From: Bacillus shivajii
GTDB taxonomy: Bacteria; Bacillota; Bacilli; Bacillales; Salisediminibacteriaceae
Reading direction: 5' to 3'
Length of the DNA stretch: 64,000 nt
Assembly (NCBI RefSeq): GCF_020519665.1
Contig: NZ_CP084703.1
Coordinates: forward strand, 1,364,001 to 1,428,000
The translations under genes and the position numbers were made by a program. The notes below the pieces were generated by a model. That model saw only the letters and a program-made list of their open reading frames with translations. It ran no database searches and had not been told where the DNA came from. The first letter of the stretch is position 1. Every line of letters starts with the position of its first letter. Below are positions 1 to 9,163 of the stretch, piece by piece.

Positions 1-1469
1 TTTTTATGAAGGCCACCATGTTCACCACCATCTTCATGCATTTCAACCCCATCAGTATAAAAGGAGTGACCAGGCTTTGCAACTAACACTAATTTTGAAC
101 CGTCATGACTATTTAAAGATGTTTCTAAATGATTTAATACATCCGGATAATCGGTATACGATATTAGTTTATCATCGTGGTCTACAAGTAATTTAACAAT
201 CTCGTGATTTCCTTCGATCTTCCATGTTTGATCATATCGGTCGGAAAATTCACCGTCTTTTTTAAAGCGTAAGACTCCTTTATGATCTGGGCTTAGTACT
301 TCTACCCATTCATCATCAAGCCATGCAATCAGATCGATGCGTGAATCGTTCATAGCATGGTTGGATATTATCGGAAGAATACCTTGCTCTTGTACATCAT
401 AAATATAGCTCATACGTTGATTAACCCCAAATGCAATGTCACCACGACTGGCAGGTTGGCCCAATGGAGAAATGAGATAATCCCCTGCTAAATTTTCAAG
501 GTTGATGGCTAGTTCCTCTTCAATTGCGGAAAGTTTGTCTGCACCATGATCACCTAATATGATAAATATGTTCTCTTCAATTGCTTGTTCCCAACTGTCA
601 TAACTATTTAACACATCCTGTAAATACTCATCGGCTTGTTCGAGACCACGTCTATAATGAGGTCCGTGTTTATGAACTTTTTTGTCATTGTCAGGAAAAA
701 ACATGAATAAAAAGTCTGGTTGTTCCTCGTTTTCAATTAGCCCTTGGACTACTTCCATTGAATAACGATCTCTTAACCCGAATCGGTGAAAAATGCCGTC
801 CGTAAATGGATCTCCTTCGATTGACTCAGGACGTGTGAATTCACCAAACGCTAATGTCGTAGGACCTTTCGTTTGAATTTGTTCAGGGAGGTCTGTTAAG
901 TTGTTTGTTACTTCTGGCAAATGCAGAGTATGTTCATGGTTGCCTCGGTATAATAATGTATTAATCGCTCCACTTGAAAAACCTCGTGTATCTAACTCTT
1001 CAAAAATTGTTGTAACGTTTTCGTTTAAATGGTCATTGTTTAAGTTATAAAACACATCGTAAATGCCTTTTGAAAAACCATTTTTCATCCAAAACTCTGG
1101 CGTTGTTCCATAATTTACGATTCGATCTTCATCTTTTTTAAACCACGATAAACCTGGAACTTGATGTTTATCAGGCATTTCTCCAGTCACTAACGTACTT
1201 TCTACGGTTACAGACATACTTGGAAAAGGAACAACAAGGTCTTTATAATATTGTCCATGTTTGATCAAGTATTGAAGTGCTGGTACATTTCCTTCCTCCA
1301 TGCTTTTATTCAGCGATGACCCCATCATTGAATCGATCATGACCATAATTACTTTTTTGTTGGAAGTTGTAATAGATGTATCATAAAAAGGATCAACTGT
1401 ATTCTCTTGGGAGTCAGGGTTTTGACAAGAACTTAATAAAAGGATGAAAAGCAATAAAAGCTTCCTCAA
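1..1469 (-). CDS. alkaline phosphatase superfamily lipoprotein (partial)
   Basis: The gene runs off the left edge, so the C-terminus is missing. A TTG start at 1469 is chosen because an AAGGAGA-type Shine-Dalgarno lies about 9 bases upstream; the upstream ATG at 1479 meets a stop after 21 codons. The N-terminus is a lipoprotein signal (basic start, leucine-rich core, lipobox LSSC), so the protein should be anchored on the outer face of the membrane. The mature part starts with VIMVMIDSMMGS, the metal-binding Asp and nucleophile region of type I phosphodiesterase/nucleotide pyrophosphatases, and later has GDHGADK and EHGG metal-ligand motifs. About 489 codons are present. The substrate cannot be told; phosphodiester or phosphomonoester cleavage is inferred from the superfamily. 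Confidence 0.8.
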   Translation of the reverse strand, partial: MRKLLLLFILLLSSCQNPDSQENTVDPFYDTSITTSNKKVIMVMIDSMMGSSLNKSMEEGNVPALQYLIKHGQYYKDLVVPFPSMSVTVESTLVTGEMPDKHQVPGLSWFKKDEDRIVNYGTTPEFWMKNGFSKGIYDVFYNLNNDHLNENVTTIFEELDTRGFSSGAINTLLYRGNHEHTLHLPEVTNNLTDLPEQIQTKGPTTLAFGEFTRPESIEGDPFTDGIFHRFGLRDRYSMEVVQGLIENEEQPDFLFMFFPDNDKKVHKHGPHYRRGLEQADEYLQDVLNSYDSWEQAIEENIFIILGDHGADKLSAIEEELAINLENLAGDYLISPLGQPASRGDIAFGVNQRMSYIYDVQEQGILPIISNHAMNDSRIDLIAWLDDEWVEVLSPDHKGVLRFKKDGEFSDRYDQTWKIEGNHEIVKLLVDHDDKLISYTDYPDVLNHLETSLNSHDGSKLVLVAKPGHSFYTDGVEMHEDGGEHGGLHK

Positions 1470-1508
1470 GTTCTTTCATCTCCTTCCGTAACGAATAGAA
1501 TACGATCG

Positions 1509-2030
1509 TTATCCGAGCTTTTTGTTTACTTCAAGTTCTTTGTTATCTAGCACTTCAACGTCATTTGTCGAACTTTTTGCTACTTCTTTCGTTTTCTCAA
1601 CGAGTTTCTTTATATTCGGATACGTCTTTTTCGCTCCTTTAATTAAAAGTGGAACTCCGATAAAGTCGATATGAAGTCTTCTTGAAAACAAGCCGCCAAA
1701 AGTCATTGAAAGAGGAACGGTTGGCGAAGCATTAGAGAGAATAACTTGCTCATGTTTTTCTCCATTTTCTTGTAAAAGTAAAAGTAAGTTTTTCATTGCG
1801 GGAACTAATGCTTTAGAGCGGCCCCTGCCAATCGTATATACAAGGTTTTCTTCATTATCCTTCCCATGAAAAATGATCCTTCCCATATCTTTTGTTTTAA
1901 GTTTATTAAATGTATCAATACCTAAAATCTCTTCTTTTGTTGGTGTTGATTCAGGAATTTTCTTTAAGTGATACGCGGCAGCTAGAGCGGAAGAGTGAGT
2001 GCCACCGTAACAATTATAAATATAGATCAT
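1509..2030 (-). CDS. DUF3189 family protein
   Basis: A 173-residue soluble protein. Its start (IYIYNCYGGTHSSALAAAYH) matches what I recall of DUF3189, a Firmicute family of unknown function with a conserved YGGTHSS/T segment and several conserved glycines. No signal peptide or membrane segment is seen. The gene sits 39 bases upstream of the phosphodiesterase gene and 48 bases downstream of a YqeG-like gene, all on the minus strand, so the three may be co-transcribed. The family assignment is by eye and no function is claimed. Confidence 0.65.
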   Translation of the reverse strand: MIYIYNCYGGTHSSALAAAYHLKKIPESTPTKEEILGIDTFNKLKTKDMGRIIFHGKDNEENLVYTIGRGRSKALVPAMKNLLLLLQENGEKHEQVILSNASPTVPLSMTFGGLFSRRLHIDFIGVPLLIKGAKKTYPNIKKLVEKTKEVAKSSTNDVEVLDNKELEVNKKLG

Positions 2031-2078
2031 AACTTTTGCTCCTTATGAAATTATTCATTCATTCTTCGTAACCGAGAG

Positions 2079-2561
2079 TTACCACCTTTTTTTAATAAAC
2101 GATTCTATTTTCCTTTTTATTATTATTTGTATCGGTTCATGTTCTCGACCAATGGGTGTAACAAGTGCTGTTTTCATATTAAGGAGTTTGCCACACCATA
2201 CATCTGTTAATAGTTGATCTCCTAAAAATAAACTTGTTTTTTCTTTTGCACCTATTGACTTCATCTGTTTTCGAATTTTTGAAGGCGCTGGTTTTTGGCA
2301 CCTTCCAAACCCAGTAATATTGAATGGTTTACAAAAGCGATCGACTCGCCCCTGACTGTTATTTGACACGATTACGAGTGTTACATGATTTTCTTTTAAC
2401 ATCTCAATCCAAGCTTTTAAATCATCATCACCGGGCTCATCATGGATTGCGAGGGTACTGTCTAAATCTGAGAAAATCGTTTCGATTTGGTTTTCCTCGA
2501 GCCAATCTTTCGTAATATCAGAGAAATGATGAAGCTCAAAATCAGGCTTAAAGTACTTCAC
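2079..2561 (-). CDS. YqeG-like HAD-IIIA phosphatase (paralogue)
   Basis: A 160-residue HAD-superfamily protein with motif I FSDLDSTLAIHD (nucleophile and acid Asp), motif II VSNNS, a motif III lysine in CQKPAPSK, and motif IV GDQLLTDVW. The same layout occurs in the canonical yqeG at 34009-34539, so the window holds two YqeG-type phosphatases. The start has a GGAGGG-type ribosome site a few bases upstream. The neighbours (a DUF3189 gene and, divergently, sigK) differ from those of canonical yqeG. Phosphatase activity is inferred from motifs; the substrate is unknown. Confidence 0.8.
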   Translation of the reverse strand: MKYFKPDFELHHFSDITKDWLEENQIETIFSDLDSTLAIHDEPGDDDLKAWIEMLKENHVTLVIVSNNSQGRVDRFCKPFNITGFGRCQKPAPSKIRKQMKSIGAKEKTSLFLGDQLLTDVWCGKLLNMKTALVTPIGREHEPIQIIIKRKIESFIKKRW

Positions 2562-2695
2562 GTATAAACACCCTCCACATTATTTGTAAATATTTACGCT
2601 TTATTAAGGTATTTAAAGGTTGTACTACTTTACTGTTTATTATTAGAAAACAAATAGACGTTTATGTACGGTGATGCCTTTACGACTTGGAGCAT

Positions 2696-2712
2696 GTGAT
2701 CAAACATCACAT
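2696..2712. promoter_or_regulatory. operator-like inverted repeat upstream of sigK
   Basis: TGTGAT-N5-ATCACA, a 6-bp perfect inverted repeat in the divergent region between the YqeG-like gene and sigK. It resembles CRP/FNR-family half-sites (TGTGA/TCACA), but the spacing is one base longer than the usual N6. No regulator can be assigned. Confidence 0.3.
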
Positions 2713-2808
2713 ATTTCATTTTTATGAATTCACAAATTGACAGTCACAGACAACCTTCGACGTGCATATAGATATTGTACGAATGCCTAGAGGAGGTGTA
2801 GTCCGTAT

Positions 2809-3534
2809 ATGTCTAGTATCTTCGCAGCTATAACAGCCTTCGTAAAAGAACTATTCGTCTTTGTTTCATTTGTAAAAAACAATGCGTTCCCACAGCCGTT
2901 AAAAGAAAAAGATGAACAAGAATACATCAAGAGAATGAAGGAAGGAGACGAAGAAGCAAGAAACCTTCTTATTGAACATAACTTACGGCTAGTCGCACAT
3001 ATTGTAAAGAAATTTGAAAATACGCGCGAAGAAAATGAAGACTTAATTTCAATTGGAACGATTGGATTGATCAAAGCAATTGAAAGTTACTCACCAGGAA
3101 AAGGAACAAAACTTGCCACATATGCAGCGAGGTGTATTGAAAATGAAATACTCATGCATCTACGCGCATTAAAAAAAGTAAAAAAAGATGTTTCACTACA
3201 TGACCCAATCGGTCAAGATAAAGAAGGGAACGAAATTAGTCTCATTGATGTACTACAGGCAGAAACTGAAGATGTCGCAGATTTGATTCAGCTTAATATG
3301 GAGAAAAGACAAGTGTATGAATATATTCACGTATTAGATGAGCGGGAGAAAGAAGTGATTATCGCAAGGTTCGGTCTTGACTTGAAAAAAGAAAAAACAC
3401 AACGAGAAATTGCGAAGGAACTAGGAATATCTAGAAGTTACGTTTCAAGAATTGAAAAAAGAGCCCTGATGAAATTGTTCCATGAGTTTTATCGCCACCA
3501 ACGGAATGTGTATCAAAATAACCAAGATCTATAG
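2809..3534 (+). CDS. sigK: RNA polymerase sporulation sigma factor SigK (pro-sigma-K)
   Basis: A 241-residue protein, the full length of B. subtilis pro-sigma-K. The N-terminus is a hydrophobic pro-sequence of about 20 residues before [10 protein letters not shown], which in the family is removed by SpoIVFB in the mother cell. Region 2 ([32 protein letters not shown]) and the region 4 helix-turn-helix ([20 protein letters not shown]) are complete. AGGAGG lies 11 bases before the ATG. The reading frame is continuous, so there is no skin-type prophage interrupting the gene and no need for chromosomal excision. It directs late mother-cell transcription (coat and spore maturation). Confidence 0.97.
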   Translation: MSSIFAAITAFVKELFVFVSFVKNNAFPQPLKEKDEQEYIKRMKEGDEEARNLLIEHNLRLVAHIVKKFENTREENEDLISIGTIGLIKAIESYSPGKGTKLATYAARCIENEILMHLRALKKVKKDVSLHDPIGQDKEGNEISLIDVLQAETEDVADLIQLNMEKRQVYEYIHVLDEREKEVIIARFGLDLKKEKTQREIAKELGISRSYVSRIEKRALMKLFHEFYRHQRNVYQNNQDL

Positions 3535-3543
3535 ATTGTCACT

Positions 3544-3579
3544 ACAAAGTGCCAGAACCCTGAAGGGCTGGCACTTTGT
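3544..3579 (+). terminator. rho-independent terminator after sigK
   Basis: A 12-bp perfect stem (ACAAAGTGCCAG with CTGGCACTTTGT) begins 9 bases after the sigK stop. No long U-tract follows, only scattered T residues, so the strength is uncertain. Confidence 0.7.
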
Positions 3580-3669
3580 CATGTTGAGGCTTCATTTTGA
3601 CTTGGATAGATGGACGTTTAGTTGTAAAACTTAGTACTAGTTAGCAATTTAAAGGGCGGTAAAAAGTAT

Positions 3670-4632
3670 ATGATCTATTTATTATTATTCGTTGGATTTG
3701 CCTTATTAATAAAAGGGGCTGATTACTTTGTTGATGGATCAGCAAATATTGCTAAGCTGCTACGTGTACCACCACTTTTAGTCGGTCTAACGATTGTTGC
3801 ATTTGGGACAGGTGCCCCTGAAGCAACAGTTAGTTTTATTGCAGCTTATGAAGATAGCTCAGATTTAACCATCGGAAATGTAGTAGGGAGCAACATTTTA
3901 AATATCGCTCTAGTCGTTGGAGTGACAGCCATTATTTTTCCATTAAAGGTTGAAAGAGCGACGATAAAAAAGGAAATTCCTTTTACCTTTTTGGCTAGTA
4001 TTGTTTTACTTGTTTTAATGAGTGATCAATATTTACAAGGTACTTCAATCAATATGATTACGCGAAGCGATGGAATCATCTTTTTACTGTTTTTTTCTAT
4101 TTTTTTATACTACGTATTTGAAGCAGCCCGAAACAGTCGTGACAAAGACTTTGATGAGATGACTACTGATGCAAGCATAGAGCAATCATGGACAAGAAGT
4201 TTATTAAAAACAGTTGTGGGTCTCGGAGCAATTGTTTTTGGAGGGTTTTTAGTTGTTGAAAACAGTACAATCATTGCCTATATTTTTGGGTTAAGCGAAA
4301 CGTTAGTTGGTCTAACGATTGTTGCAATAGGAGGTTCTTTACCAGAATTAGTGATATCAGTTACAGCAGCATTAAAAAAACAAAGTGAAATTGCATTAGG
4401 AAACATTGTCGGGAGTTCGATCTTTAATATATTGTTTGTTTTAGGTGTGGCTTCGATGATTACTCCACTACTTGTCGATTATAAAATTTTTTTCGATGCA
4501 AGCGTAATGTTAATGTTAACTGTTTTATTATTTATTTTTTCAAAAACAAAAAGTACCGTAGGTAAACTTGAAGGACTAGCCTTAACAATCGTTTACATCT
4601 CATATCTTGTGTACATCATATATAGAAATTAA
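3670..4632 (+). CDS. calcium/sodium antiporter, CaCA family (YrbG-like)
   Basis: A 320-residue integral membrane protein with the internal duplication typical of cation/Ca2+ exchangers. The first alpha repeat has GTGAPE (about 46-51) and GNVVGSN (69-75); the second has GGSLPE (221-226) and GNIVGSS (244-250). About ten hydrophobic segments surround a charged loop (about 151-175). The family usually has GTSxPE in repeat 1; here Gly replaces Ser, which may affect ion choice. It should exchange Na+ (perhaps K+) for Ca2+ across the cytoplasmic membrane. It is a single gene with its own weak ribosome site. Confidence 0.88.
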   Translation: MIYLLLFVGFALLIKGADYFVDGSANIAKLLRVPPLLVGLTIVAFGTGAPEATVSFIAAYEDSSDLTIGNVVGSNILNIALVVGVTAIIFPLKVERATIKKEIPFTFLASIVLLVLMSDQYLQGTSINMITRSDGIIFLLFFSIFLYYVFEAARNSRDKDFDEMTTDASIEQSWTRSLLKTVVGLGAIVFGGFLVVENSTIIAYIFGLSETLVGLTIVAIGGSLPELVISVTAALKKQSEIALGNIVGSSIFNILFVLGVASMITPLLVDYKIFFDASVMLMLTVLLFIFSKTKSTVGKLEGLALTIVYISYLVYIIYRN

Positions 4633-4734
4633 AAAGGGGAACGCAATATTCTTAAGCAGTTCCGTTTTCGAGGTGAAAAACAATAAACACAATAGAAATG
4701 GCAACACGTTTAACATTTAGTTTTTCATATCCGT

Positions 4735-4905
4735 CTACAAGCGGACGCTTTCACCTCTAGGTACAAGTGCGACATTCGTAAGGCCTGCCTGCGAAAAGCG
4801 AAGGGATTTTTGAACGGACATAATGACTATTCATTGGCTCGCTTACTTGTGAAGTCGATGCTAGTCGCTGGAGTCGCCGCCTATCACTTCTTCGAGTTAT
4901 AACAT
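4735..4905. repeat. dispersed GC-rich intergenic repeat fragment
   Basis: The 387-base gap between the antiporter and the binding-protein gene holds a segment related to repeats at 39295-39605 and 52815-53285. Shared words are CCTCTAGGTACAAGTGCGACAT (inverted relative to other copies), GCGAAGG..TTTTTGAACGGACATAATG and ATTCATTGGCTC. No open frame or RNA gene is apparent. The rest of the gap is AT-rich. Confidence 0.6.
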
Positions 4906-4967
4906 CTATGCGAATATAGCAAGATTTTATCATATTTTTTTCTTTATAAAATGATGAAATTAGATCT

Positions 4968-5002
4968 AAAAAAGACCATAAACATCAAAGATGCTTATGG
5001 TC
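4968..5002 (-). terminator. terminator of the binding-protein/hydrolase operon
   Basis: On the minus strand, GACCATAAGCATC pairs with GATGTTTATGGTC (13 bp, one G-T) around a TTT loop and is followed by TTTTTT, 18 bases past the stop of the binding-protein gene. Confidence 0.88.
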
Positions 5003-5019
5003 CTCAAAAGCTGATTGAA

Positions 5020-5886
5020 TTATTGACCTAACATCGCATCGACTTGGTCTCGATTCTCTTCAATCCACTGCGCAGCAGATTCTTCAAATGGAACATCGTT
5101 ATGTTCAAATTCATACATCATTTCTTCTAAGTCTTCCACTTCAATGCTCCATTGTGACATAATGTCATATACCTCTGGAAATTTCTCTTCTAGACCTTCG
5201 TATGATAAAACATATACATTGTCGTACTGAAAGTGTCCTTGTGTGTCTTCTAAAAATTTAAGGTCATATCTCGAAAACATTGCGTGTGGACGCCAACCCG
5301 TAATAATAACCGGTTCTTCTTGTTGCATTCTTCTATCTAAAGTACTTAACATTGCTGCTTCACTTGAGGCAACCAGTTCGAATCCTTCTAAATCATAGTC
5401 TTCATCTTCAAGAACATCTCGAGAAAGTCCTACAATACCTGCTCCTTCAGCTATTGTAACAATTTCACCGTCAAACTTATCTGCTTTACCTGCTAAATCA
5501 TCGATCGTATTTTCTTCAACATATTCCGGGACAACCCAACCTAAAGGAACATTCTCATAACTTGTAGCTACCATTTGTAAGTCATCTTGATATTCATCCC
5601 AAAGTGCTTCCTCTGTATAGGGAAGCCAAGCATCCATAAATAAATCAATCTCTTCATTTTGCATGCCTTGGAAAATCATTGGTTGATCTAATAACACAAT
5701 ATCAACGTTATATCCGACTTCTTCTAAAATTTGTTTCGCTATTTGTGTGGGAGCTTCGGTACTTGTCCAAGCCGTTTGTCCAAATACAATTGTATCGGCG
5801 TCTCCAGCTTCGTCAGCCGGTGCTCCGCATGATGCCATTGTAAGTATAGAAATAAGTATACAAAGTTTTTTGACATGTTTCATCAT
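5020..5886 (-). CDS. glycine betaine/quaternary amine ABC transporter substrate-binding lipoprotein
   Basis: A 288-residue protein with a lipoprotein signal (lipobox MASC at about 17-20), followed by an OpuAC-type fold: TAWTSTEAPTQIAKQILEE, LLDQPMIFQGMQNEEIDLFMDAWLP, ITGWRPH. The tryptophans in these segments fit the aromatic box that binds the trimethylammonium group in the family. The protein is rich in Glu/Asp, as in halophile or alkaliphile surface proteins. No ATPase or permease gene lies nearby, so it is an orphan that must use a transporter coded elsewhere. It starts 3 bases after the stop of the upstream hydrolase gene, so the two are very likely one operon. Confidence 0.88.
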   Translation of the reverse strand: MMKHVKKLCILISILTMASCGAPADEAGDADTIVFGQTAWTSTEAPTQIAKQILEEVGYNVDIVLLDQPMIFQGMQNEEIDLFMDAWLPYTEEALWDEYQDDLQMVATSYENVPLGWVVPEYVEENTIDDLAGKADKFDGEIVTIAEGAGIVGLSRDVLEDEDYDLEGFELVASSEAAMLSTLDRRMQQEEPVIITGWRPHAMFSRYDLKFLEDTQGHFQYDNVYVLSYEGLEEKFPEVYDIMSQWSIEVEDLEEMMYEFEHNDVPFEESAAQWIEENRDQVDAMLGQ

Positions 5887-5889
5887 TGT

Positions 5890-6564
5890 TTATTCTCCTT
5901 TTTCTTTATTGATTATTTTTTGAAATTGTTCATCCATGTTCTCCGCTGTAAAGTGTAAAGAATCTACTTGAGCAGGTTTCCAACAGTCATAGCTACCACC
6001 TTGGATCTTCTTTACGATATTTTCTGTATCATATACTTTTAAGTTATAGATCCAATTTGCCATCGTTAAAATCGATGATTTATGTGCACCTTCATTGGAC
6101 GCTGAACTAATATCGTGAATGAGATGGATATTATAATCGCGAAAATAAGCGTCAAAAACGGAAGTCATTAGGCACCCGTCGGTAACGACCCCACCAATAA
6201 AAAGTTCGGTAACACCAAGACTTCTTAAAATGAGATCTAAAGGGGTTTCATAAAAAGCACTCCAACGATATTTATCAATGACGATATCACTCTCTTCAGG
6301 TTTTAGTTCATCAATGATTTCAATTTGATCTGTATTGGAATTATAAAAAAAAGGTGACCCGTCGTCATTGGAAGGTTCTCCTACCGATAATCCAATATTA
6401 TCAACACGATTTATTTGACGTGTATATATGATAGGAATATTAGCAGATCTACATGCTTTAATTAGACGTTTTGTATGTTTAACAACTGCATCCATATTTA
6501 CTAATCCGAAATTCGATTCTTTTTGCAAATCGATTAAAACTAATGCTGTTTGATGTTTTTGCAT
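5890..6564 (-). CDS. isochorismatase-family cysteine hydrolase
   Basis: A 224-residue protein with the catalytic triad of the family: Asp12 in LIDLQK, Lys98 in DKYRWSAF and Cys131 in GGVVTDGCLMTS. The family includes nicotinamidase, N-carbamoylsarcosine amidase and isochorismatase; the substrate here is not defined by sequence. It has a GGAGG ribosome site. It is the first gene of a two-gene unit with an orphan betaine-type binding protein, suggesting an amide or carbamoyl derivative of a methylated amine as substrate (inference). Confidence 0.85.
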   Translation of the reverse strand: MQKHQTALVLIDLQKESNFGLVNMDAVVKHTKRLIKACRSANIPIIYTRQINRVDNIGLSVGEPSNDDGSPFFYNSNTDQIEIIDELKPEESDIVIDKYRWSAFYETPLDLILRSLGVTELFIGGVVTDGCLMTSVFDAYFRDYNIHLIHDISSASNEGAHKSSILTMANWIYNLKVYDTENIVKKIQGGSYDCWKPAQVDSLHFTAENMDEQFQKIINKEKGE

Positions 6565-6761
6565 GAGGAAACCTCCAAAAAATAACTTTCATTGCTAGAG
6601 ATTATTGTAATCAACCTCAAATTTAATATGTATTTTGAAAGAATTAAATTAATTTATTGAAATTTCATATTTACTGATGTGAGATGCTATACATTTGGTT
6701 TTGAAGGGGGGATGGTTGTGGTAAACTGATTAATGGACAAATATGAAGGAGGAAGATCTTT

Positions 6762-7748
6762 ATGCGCTTTATTGATAATGAAAATATTACAGATCCACGA
6801 GTTAACTTAGCCATCGAAGAATACGCGTTAAAAAATTTAAATATTGATGATACATATTTGTTGTTTTATGTAAACGAGCCATCAATCATTATCGGAAAAA
6901 ACCAAAATACAATTGAAGAAATAAATAAAGAGTATGTTGATGAGAAAGGGATTCATGTTGTTCGCCGTTTATCAGGTGGAGGCGCTGTTTATCATGACCT
7001 AGGAAATTTAAATTTTAGCTTTATTACGAAGGATGATGGAGATAGTTTTTCTAACTTTCAAAAGTTTACGCAACCAGTGATCGATGCCCTTCAAAAGCTA
7101 GGTATAGATGCGAAGCTTAGTGGAAGAAACGATATCCACGTAGGGGAACGAAAAATTTCAGGGAATGCACAATATTCTACGAAGGGGAGAATGTTTAGCC
7201 ACGGAACGTTAATGTTAGATTCAGAAATCGAACACGTTGTAAATGCCTTAAATGTGAAGGATGAAAAGATCCGCTCTAAAGGGATTAAGTCCATTCGTAG
7301 CCGTGTTGCTAATATTAACGAGTTTTTAGATGAGAAACTGGCAATGGAACAATTTAAAGAATTATTACTCTCTTACATTTTTCATGAGCAAGACGTTGAA
7401 ACGTACAAGCTTACTGAGGAAGATTGGAAGGGAATAGCTGATATCTCTGAAAAGCGTTATAAAAATTGGGACTGGAATTATGGTAAGTCTCCAAAATTTG
7501 ATTTGCAACGATCAAAGAAATTTGATGCCGGGATGATTGATATTCGCTTAAATGTGAAGAGCGGTAAAATTACAGAATGTAAAATATTCGGTGACTTCTT
7601 TGGAGTAGGGGATGTATCAGACGTTGAAGAACGTTTAACAGGCGTACAATATGAGAAAAATGCGATCCATGAAGCATTTAGTGATCTTGATATGACTTAT
7701 TATTTTGGCCGTATTCCAAAGGAAGGGCTCATTGAACTTATTTATTAA
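6762..7748 (+). CDS. lplJ: lipoate-protein ligase (LplJ/LplA type)
   Basis: A 328-residue protein matching bacterial lipoate ligases. RRLSGGGAVYHD (68-79) is the lipoyl-AMP binding signature, followed by GRNDI (121-125) and the conserved lysine segment KISGNAQ (131-137), then a C-terminal accessory domain. It activates free lipoate with ATP and transfers it to E2 and GcvH lysines; in this window the 2-oxoacid dehydrogenase E2 at 45424 would be a target. GGAGG lies 9 bases before the ATG. It is a single-gene unit ended by a strong terminator. Confidence 0.93.
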   Translation: MRFIDNENITDPRVNLAIEEYALKNLNIDDTYLLFYVNEPSIIIGKNQNTIEEINKEYVDEKGIHVVRRLSGGGAVYHDLGNLNFSFITKDDGDSFSNFQKFTQPVIDALQKLGIDAKLSGRNDIHVGERKISGNAQYSTKGRMFSHGTLMLDSEIEHVVNALNVKDEKIRSKGIKSIRSRVANINEFLDEKLAMEQFKELLLSYIFHEQDVETYKLTEEDWKGIADISEKRYKNWDWNYGKSPKFDLQRSKKFDAGMIDIRLNVKSGKITECKIFGDFFGVGDVSDVEERLTGVQYEKNAIHEAFSDLDMTYYFGRIPKEGLIELIY

Positions 7749-7756
7749 ACAGAAGA

Positions 7757-7788
7757 AAGGGCTGTCTCATGTTGAGATAGCCCTTTTT
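7757..7788 (+). terminator. terminator after lplJ
   Basis: GGGCTGTCTCA and TGAGATAGCCC form an 11-bp stem (one G-T type mismatch) around TGT and are followed by TTTTT. It may also stop deoD transcription from the other strand. Confidence 0.9.
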
Positions 7789-7805
7789 CACTGTCTAAGA
7801 TATTA

Positions 7806-8513
7806 TTATTCTGCAATCGCTGCGTTTAGTGCAACCTCAATCATTTCGTTGAACGTTTCTTGACGTTCTTGTGACGTTGTTTCTTCCCCAGTAATTAGGT
7901 GATCACTAACTGTTAATACAGAAAGTGCGTTTACACCGAAGCGGGAAGCGATCGTATAAAGAGCAGACGTTTCCATTTCAACTGCAAGCACTTGATGGTT
8001 TGCAAGCATTGGTACCGTTTCTTTATCGTCATTATAAAAGACATCACTCGTATAAACACTTCCAACATTGACGCTCATACCGTTTGCTACAGCTCCGTCA
8101 TAAGCTTTTTTCAACAAACCGAAATCAGCTGTTGGTGCAAAGTCAAGTCCGTTGAAGTAACGACGGTTTACACCTGAGTCAGATGAAGCACTCATCGCGA
8201 TTATTACGTCACGAACGTTTACTTCTTTTTTTAATGCTCCACATGTACCAACGCGAATTAAGTTTTTCACGCCATAGCTATTAATTAATTCATGGACGTA
8301 AATAGAGATAGATGGGACACCCATACCTGTTCCTTGCACAGAAATGCGCTTTCCTTTATAAGTTCCTGTAAAGCCTAACATCCCACGAACTTCGTTATAG
8401 CAAGTTACATCTTCTAGAAAGTTTTCTGCGATAAACTTTGCGCGTAATGGATCTCCAGGGAGTAAGATCGATTCGGCAATATCACCTTGTTTAGCTCCAA
8501 TATGTACACTCAT
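7806..8513 (-). CDS. deoD: purine-nucleoside phosphorylase DeoD
   Basis: The start is placed at ATG 8513 ([11 protein letters not shown]), which matches the B. subtilis DeoD N-terminus and has AAGGA 8 bases upstream; an in-frame ATG at 8534 has no ribosome site. That gives 235 residues. Hexameric high-molecular-mass PNP motifs are present: [28 protein letters not shown] (phosphate/ribose site), VEMETSALY and [11 protein letters not shown] (the Asp that protonates the purine). It cleaves purine (deoxy)nucleosides with phosphate for salvage. Confidence 0.95.
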   Translation of the reverse strand: MSVHIGAKQGDIAESILLPGDPLRAKFIAENFLEDVTCYNEVRGMLGFTGTYKGKRISVQGTGMGVPSISIYVHELINSYGVKNLIRVGTCGALKKEVNVRDVIIAMSASSDSGVNRRYFNGLDFAPTADFGLLKKAYDGAVANGMSVNVGSVYTSDVFYNDDKETVPMLANHQVLAVEMETSALYTIASRFGVNALSVLTVSDHLITGEETTSQERQETFNEMIEVALNAAIAE

Positions 8514-8597
8514 TTCATTCATCCTTTCTTTCATGTGAAAAACGTTCCAATTTACGTTACCACAAAACGAATAGTAAACGCAAAACTTTTACGTGAA

Positions 8598-9163
8598 CGA
8601 ATCAATTTCATAATTCAAAATACGGTGGGAAATTCCGAGTGATGAGCGTGAACTTCACTTCAGACGGACGCTTTCCCGAGGGCTTGTCTTCAGCTAACTT
8701 AGGCTCGACAACTCTTCGCCTAAGTGGATCTTCAGACTGCGCTGATCCTCCGGGAGTCGCCGTCTTTAGTTACGTTCACTTCTAAAGAAAACTCGCCGAT
8801 TGGCGAGCCTTTAAGGCGAAGACAAAGGCGTAGTTGCACTTATACTATACACAAAGAAATTTTCACTACGTCGAAATTGCTTCTTAGCTAAAATTTTATA
8901 CATTCTTATAGTGTAAACAAAAGTTGGCTTTTCGTTAAAGAGGTTCTTAGTACTCTTCACCTGCGACGAGCAAGCGGAGCGGCGCAGGAGCAACGAGTAT
9001 CAGCTTCGTCGAAATGACTACGACCTGCGACGAGTAACCGCAGGAGCACTTATTCTATCGACCATAAATTCTGATAGTACAAAAATAAAACGTATTTTTA
9101 TTGAAAAAATTTATAATATCATTCGTTTCATTGCGCAAAAAACGTAATTATGAAATTGATTCG
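8598..9163 (+). mobile_element. short terminal-inverted-repeat element, copy A
   Basis: This 566-bp non-coding element fills most of the gap between deoD and the HD-GYP gene. Its ends are perfect inverted repeats (CGAATCAATTTCATAATT / AATTATGAAATTGATTCG). If the ends are taken as GAATC...GATTC, GAAC lies directly on both sides, a probable 4-bp target duplication. The left ~190 bp closely match copy B (11539-12026); the right end matches copy C (62255-62572, opposite orientation). No transposase is coded, so it would have to be mobilised in trans. Confidence 0.75.
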
